A DNA stretch of 5,592 nucleotides from Ruminococcaceae bacterium UBA1438 (GTDB lineage: Bacteria > Bacillota > Clostridia > Oscillospirales > Acutalibacteraceae), in assembly GCA_002329285.1 (NCBI GenBank), contig DCTO01000033.1, positions 340 through 5,931 on the forward strand, given 5' to 3'. Below the pieces are notes generated by a model. That model was given only the letters and a program-made list of their open reading frames with translations. It searched no databases and was not told the DNA's origin. A program made the position numbers and the translations under genes. Below are positions 3,333 to 5,592 of the stretch, one piece after another. Within the stretch, counting starts at the first letter, position 1. Each line of letters opens with the position of its first letter.

Positions 3333-4706
3333 TTATTCTTCTGTTAACGCCTTAAAGGCATCTCTAATTGTTCTGACCGGAACGATATCAACATTAATCT
3401 TTAATTCCTTTGAAAGCGATTTATAATTATTAAACGGAATTATGCAGCGCGTAAAACCAAGGCGGTAAGCTTCCTGAACTCTTTGCTCACAGTTATTTAC
3501 TGCTCTGATCTCCCCTGCAAGGCCAATTTCACCGAATGCAAGTACGTCATCCGCAACAACGATATCCTTCAAGGAAGAAACAAGCGCCATTGCAACTGTT
3601 AAATCAGCTGCCGGTTCATCAAGCCTCAAACCGCCGACAACATTGATATAAGCATCCATTGAGTTGAAAAAATAACCTGCCCTTTTTTCAAGAACAGCAA
3701 GCAGCATTGCCATTCTGTTATAATCAAAGCCGGTGCTCATTCTGCGCGGAGTGCCAAAGCCTGTTGCAGTAACAAGCCCCTGGACTTCAGCAAGAATTGG
3801 TCTTGAACCTTCCATAACGCATGCAACGCAGGTTCCGCTGATATTTTTTGGTCTGCCTGAAAGCATGAGAAGAGATGGATTTTCAACCTCAACAAGTCCC
3901 CTACTCTGCATTTCAAATACGCCGATCTCATTTGTTGAACCAAAGCGGTTTTTGACACTTCGCAATATTCTGTAAGAATAGTTGCGTTCACCCTCAAAAT
4001 AAAGAACTGTGTCAACAATATGCTCAAGAACCTTGGGACCTGCAATCGCACCATCTTTATTTACGTGCCCAACAACAAATATAGGTATTCCAAATGATTT
4101 AGCCGTGTGCATAAAAATATTAGTGCATTCCCTGACCTGCGTTACAGAGCCGGCTGATGACGAGCACTCATCATAAGTCATTGTCTGAATTGAATCGATT
4201 ATAACAACATCCGGCTTTTCAGCTCTGATAACTTCAACAATAGAGCCGACATCTGTTTGCGAAAGCAAAGAAAGATTATCGGTTGTTACACCAAGACGAT
4301 TAGCACGAAGCTTAATCTGATTAGCTGATTCCTCTCCGCTGACATACAGAATGGATTTATCCTTGCCGATATATTCACAAATCTGAAGCAGAATTGTTGA
4401 TTTACCGATACCCGGATCACCGCTTAAAAGCACAAGACTGCCCTCAACTATGCCTCCGCCGAGAACTCTGTCAAACTCCTTGATTCCTGTTGAAATTCTT
4501 TTTTCAACGTCATTAGTGATATCCTTTAATTTCATAACGGATTGGACTGCAGATGTGCTTCTCTTAACTGTTTTAGAGGCAGATGAGGTTGAAATCATTT
4601 CTTCATTCATAGTGTTCCATTCACCGCAGCCCGGGCATTTGCCATACCATTTTGCACTTTCATATCCACATTCTGAGCATACGTAAGTTGATTTTAATTT
4701 AGCCAT
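3333..4706 (-). CDS. radA: DNA repair protein RadA (Sms), branch-migration ATPase
   Basis: Full-length, 457 aa, typical for RadA. It is a hexameric DnaB-like/RecA-fold helicase that extends recombination intermediates during repair and transformation, acting with RecA in the cytoplasm. The N-terminal zinc finger is C10-C13-C24-C27 (YVCSECGYESAKWYGKCPGC). Walker A is at 96-104 (GDPGIGKST), Walker B at 167-175 (VVIIDSIQT), and the RadA-specific KNRFG motif at 252-256. A Lon-protease-like scaffold domain without protease function occupies about residues 280-457 (GFGTPRRMSTGFDYNRMAML, GGLRLDEPAADLTVAMAL). The ATG at 4706 directly abuts the stop of the upstream amidase gene, with GAGGATG in the end of that gene as ribosome site. 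The two are therefore cotranscribed and probably coupled. No defects are visible. Confidence 0.98.
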   Translation of the reverse strand: MAKLKSTYVCSECGYESAKWYGKCPGCGEWNTMNEEMISTSSASKTVKRSTSAVQSVMKLKDITNDVEKRISTGIKEFDRVLGGGIVEGSLVLLSGDPGIGKSTILLQICEYIGKDKSILYVSGEESANQIKLRANRLGVTTDNLSLLSQTDVGSIVEVIRAEKPDVVIIDSIQTMTYDECSSSAGSVTQVRECTNIFMHTAKSFGIPIFVVGHVNKDGAIAGPKVLEHIVDTVLYFEGERNYSYRILRSVKNRFGSTNEIGVFEMQSRGLVEVENPSLLMLSGRPKNISGTCVACVMEGSRPILAEVQGLVTATGFGTPRRMSTGFDYNRMAMLLAVLEKRAGYFFNSMDAYINVVGGLRLDEPAADLTVAMALVSSLKDIVVADDVLAFGEIGLAGEIRAVNNCEQRVQEAYRLGFTRCIIPFNNYKSLSKELKINVDIVPVRTIRDAFKALTEE

Positions 4707-5406
4707 TTAAACATCCTCGTTATTTAAATAATCAAAAATACCAAGCATAATAACACATGCTAATTTTTTTTGGTAATCTTCTGATTTAAGTTTGCTGTTT
4801 TCCTCTGCATTGCTCATAAAGCCACATTCAACCATGACTGACGGAGCAATGGCATGATAAAGAATATAATAACTATCATCAGAAGGCTTATTTTCTCTTT
4901 TATTTTCAGGCTGGAGAAATGTTTTGCTTTGCGTTAAAATACAATCTGCAAGTATTTTGCTGGCTTTATCATTAGGCGAATAGAACACCTGCATTCCCCA
5001 CTGTGATACGTCCTCAAAATGATTCTGATGAATTGAAACAAGAAAAGAATTATCAATTCCGTTAACAAAATCAAGTCTGTTATATAAATCAGAGCGGCTC
5101 CTGTCAACACCTGCAGGATAGTATTCGGAATCAGTGGTGCGAATCGGCGCGGTTTTCAAGCCTGAAAGAACAGCAAAATCATTAAGTTTCAGTGCAATAT
5201 CAAGATTAATATCTTTTTCAAGAGTGCCGTCTGCGGCAACGGTGCCGGCATCAACACCGCCGTGCCCTGCATCAATAACAAGCGTTTTTCTCTGCGTGCT
5301 AACCGTTGAAGAAACAACGGAAGAATGAATAAACGCTCCGTTAATTATTATACATACAAATAAAGAGAATAAAACTGCAGAAAAAAACTATCAATGACCT
5401 TTTCAT
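4707..5406 (-). pseudogene. cwlD: N-acetylmuramoyl-L-alanine amidase (Amidase_3, CwlD-like), frameshifted in a T7 run near the start
   Basis: Amidase_3 enzymes are zinc hydrolases that cleave the N-acetylmuramoyl-L-alanine bond of peptidoglycan. CwlD makes muramic-delta-lactam in spore cortex. Zinc ligands and catalytic residues are visible in VIDAGHGGVDAG (His), TLEKDINLDIALK (Glu), FLVSIHQNHFE (His) and PSVMVECGFMSN (catalytic Glu). The natural start is ATG 5406, with GGTGA upstream and a consensus promoter at 5433-5461. From there the frame reads MKRSLIVFFCS and stops after 21 residues at TAA. Removing one base from the run of seven T (plus-strand A7 at 5381-5387) joins MKRSLIVFSAVLFSLFVCI to the amidase frame, giving one membrane anchor and 232 aa, close to CwlD's usual size. 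Without it, the first start in frame is TTG 5159, after the first zinc histidine. Sequencing error, slippage or true inactivation are all possible. Confidence 0.85.
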
Positions 5407-5432
5407 TTTATCACCAATAATTCTTATGATTA

Positions 5433-5461
5433 ATTATATAATAACTTGCAAATATTGGCAA
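5433..5461 (-). promoter_or_regulatory. Promoter of the amidase-radA operon
   Basis: On the minus strand TTGCCA (5456-5461) is 17 bp from TATAAT (5433-5438), placing the start about 20 bp before the amidase ATG at 5406. It is back to back with the rightward promoter at 5469-5497. Confidence 0.75.
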
Positions 5462-5468
5462 TAAATTA

Positions 5469-5497
5469 TTGAAAAATAATTTGTATAGGGATATAAT
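5469..5497 (+). promoter_or_regulatory. Promoter of the rightward dehydrogenase-like gene
   Basis: TTGAAA (5469-5474) and TATAAT (5492-5497) are separated by exactly 17 bp, about 30 bp upstream of the ATG at 5529. The ribosome site GGTGA is at 5519-5523. Confidence 0.8.
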
Positions 5498-5528
5498 TTA
5501 GACTATAGAGAAAGTTTTGGTGATAAAT

Positions 5529-5592
5529 ATGAAAATAGTTAATCTTGATTCTGCAACAACAAATCCCGGAGATTTAAGCTGGGATTTTTTAA
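5529..5592 (+). CDS. N-terminal fragment of a D-2-hydroxyacid dehydrogenase-like protein, cut by window edge
   Basis: Only 21 codons are present. They read MKIVNLDSATTNPGDLSWDF and then leucine. The pattern MKIV-LD-x-T-NPGDLSWD resembles the start of D-isomer-specific 2-hydroxyacid dehydrogenases of the glycerate dehydrogenase type, which reduce 2-oxoacids with NAD(P)H. The start is supported by GGTGA at 5519-5523 and the consensus promoter just upstream. It is divergent from the amidase gene and unrelated to the element. No catalytic residues are within the window, so the family call is tentative. Confidence 0.6.
   Translation, partial: MKIVNLDSATTNPGDLSWDFL

Noticed and set aside
3737..4054. 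Second minus-strand frame inside radA, and plus-strand frames at 3733-3975 and 4450-4686
   Set aside because: All lie within the full-length, motif-complete radA gene and have no independent start signals.
4707..5159. TTG start at 5159 as the real start of the amidase
   Set aside because: It would lack the first zinc histidine and the conserved glutamate region, both of which are encoded upstream in the same frame.
1..5592. CRISPR array, tRNA, rRNA or insertion sequence
   Set aside because: No regularly spaced repeats, no tRNA- or rRNA-like sequence and no transposase-like frame were seen.

Overview
The window looks like low-GC Bacillota, most likely a gut or rumen Clostridia (Oscillospirales-like). 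The reasons are the AT-rich intergenic DNA, strong sigma-A promoters, AGGAGG-type ribosome sites, and the RadA, CwlD-type amidase and 2-hydroxyacid dehydrogenase sequences. It splits into an integrated small mobile element (about 1-3243) and ordinary host chromosome (about 3244-5592).

The element is bounded by a 24-bp perfect direct repeat (1-24 and 3220-3243), giving a predicted circle of about 3.2 kb. Its minus-strand operon is headed by a perfect consensus promoter. In transcription order the operon holds a pMV158/Rep_2-type rolling-circle initiator, a 71-aa ssDNA-binding-like protein, two tiny overlapping membrane ORFs of 30 and 44 aa, a 144-aa protein with signal peptide and membrane helix, a membrane protein with a decayed 5' end, and a 79-aa soluble protein. 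This matches the filamentous phage (inovirus) order II-V-VII-IX-VIII-VI. No Zot/pI assembly ATPase, pIII adsorption protein, pIV secretin or integrase is visible. I read it as a minimal, Zot-less inovirus-like element, either a satellite needing a helper or a decayed prophage.

Divergently from rep lies a two-gene unit: an XRE repressor with three operator-like repeats over the shared promoter region, and a membrane-anchored ribbon-helix-helix protein. The second gene ends inside a predicted double-strand origin. That origin has three 7-bp iterons next to a hairpin whose loop, on the rep strand, reads ACTACG/AC, the pMV158-class nick sequence. The same hairpin followed by T5 looks like the terminator of the repressor unit. 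Beyond it is about 390 bp of hairpin-rich non-coding DNA (candidate packaging signal and single-strand origin), then a minus-strand terminator, then the right repeat. Each end repeat carries the -10 region of a TTGACW-N17-TACAAT promoter. Integration therefore appears to split and rebuild a promoter at both junctions.

The chromosomal part holds a bidirectional terminator, radA, a CwlD-type N-acetylmuramoyl-L-alanine amidase with a one-base frameshift in a T7 run near its start, back-to-back consensus promoters, and the first codons of a rightward D-2-hydroxyacid dehydrogenase-like gene cut by the window edge.
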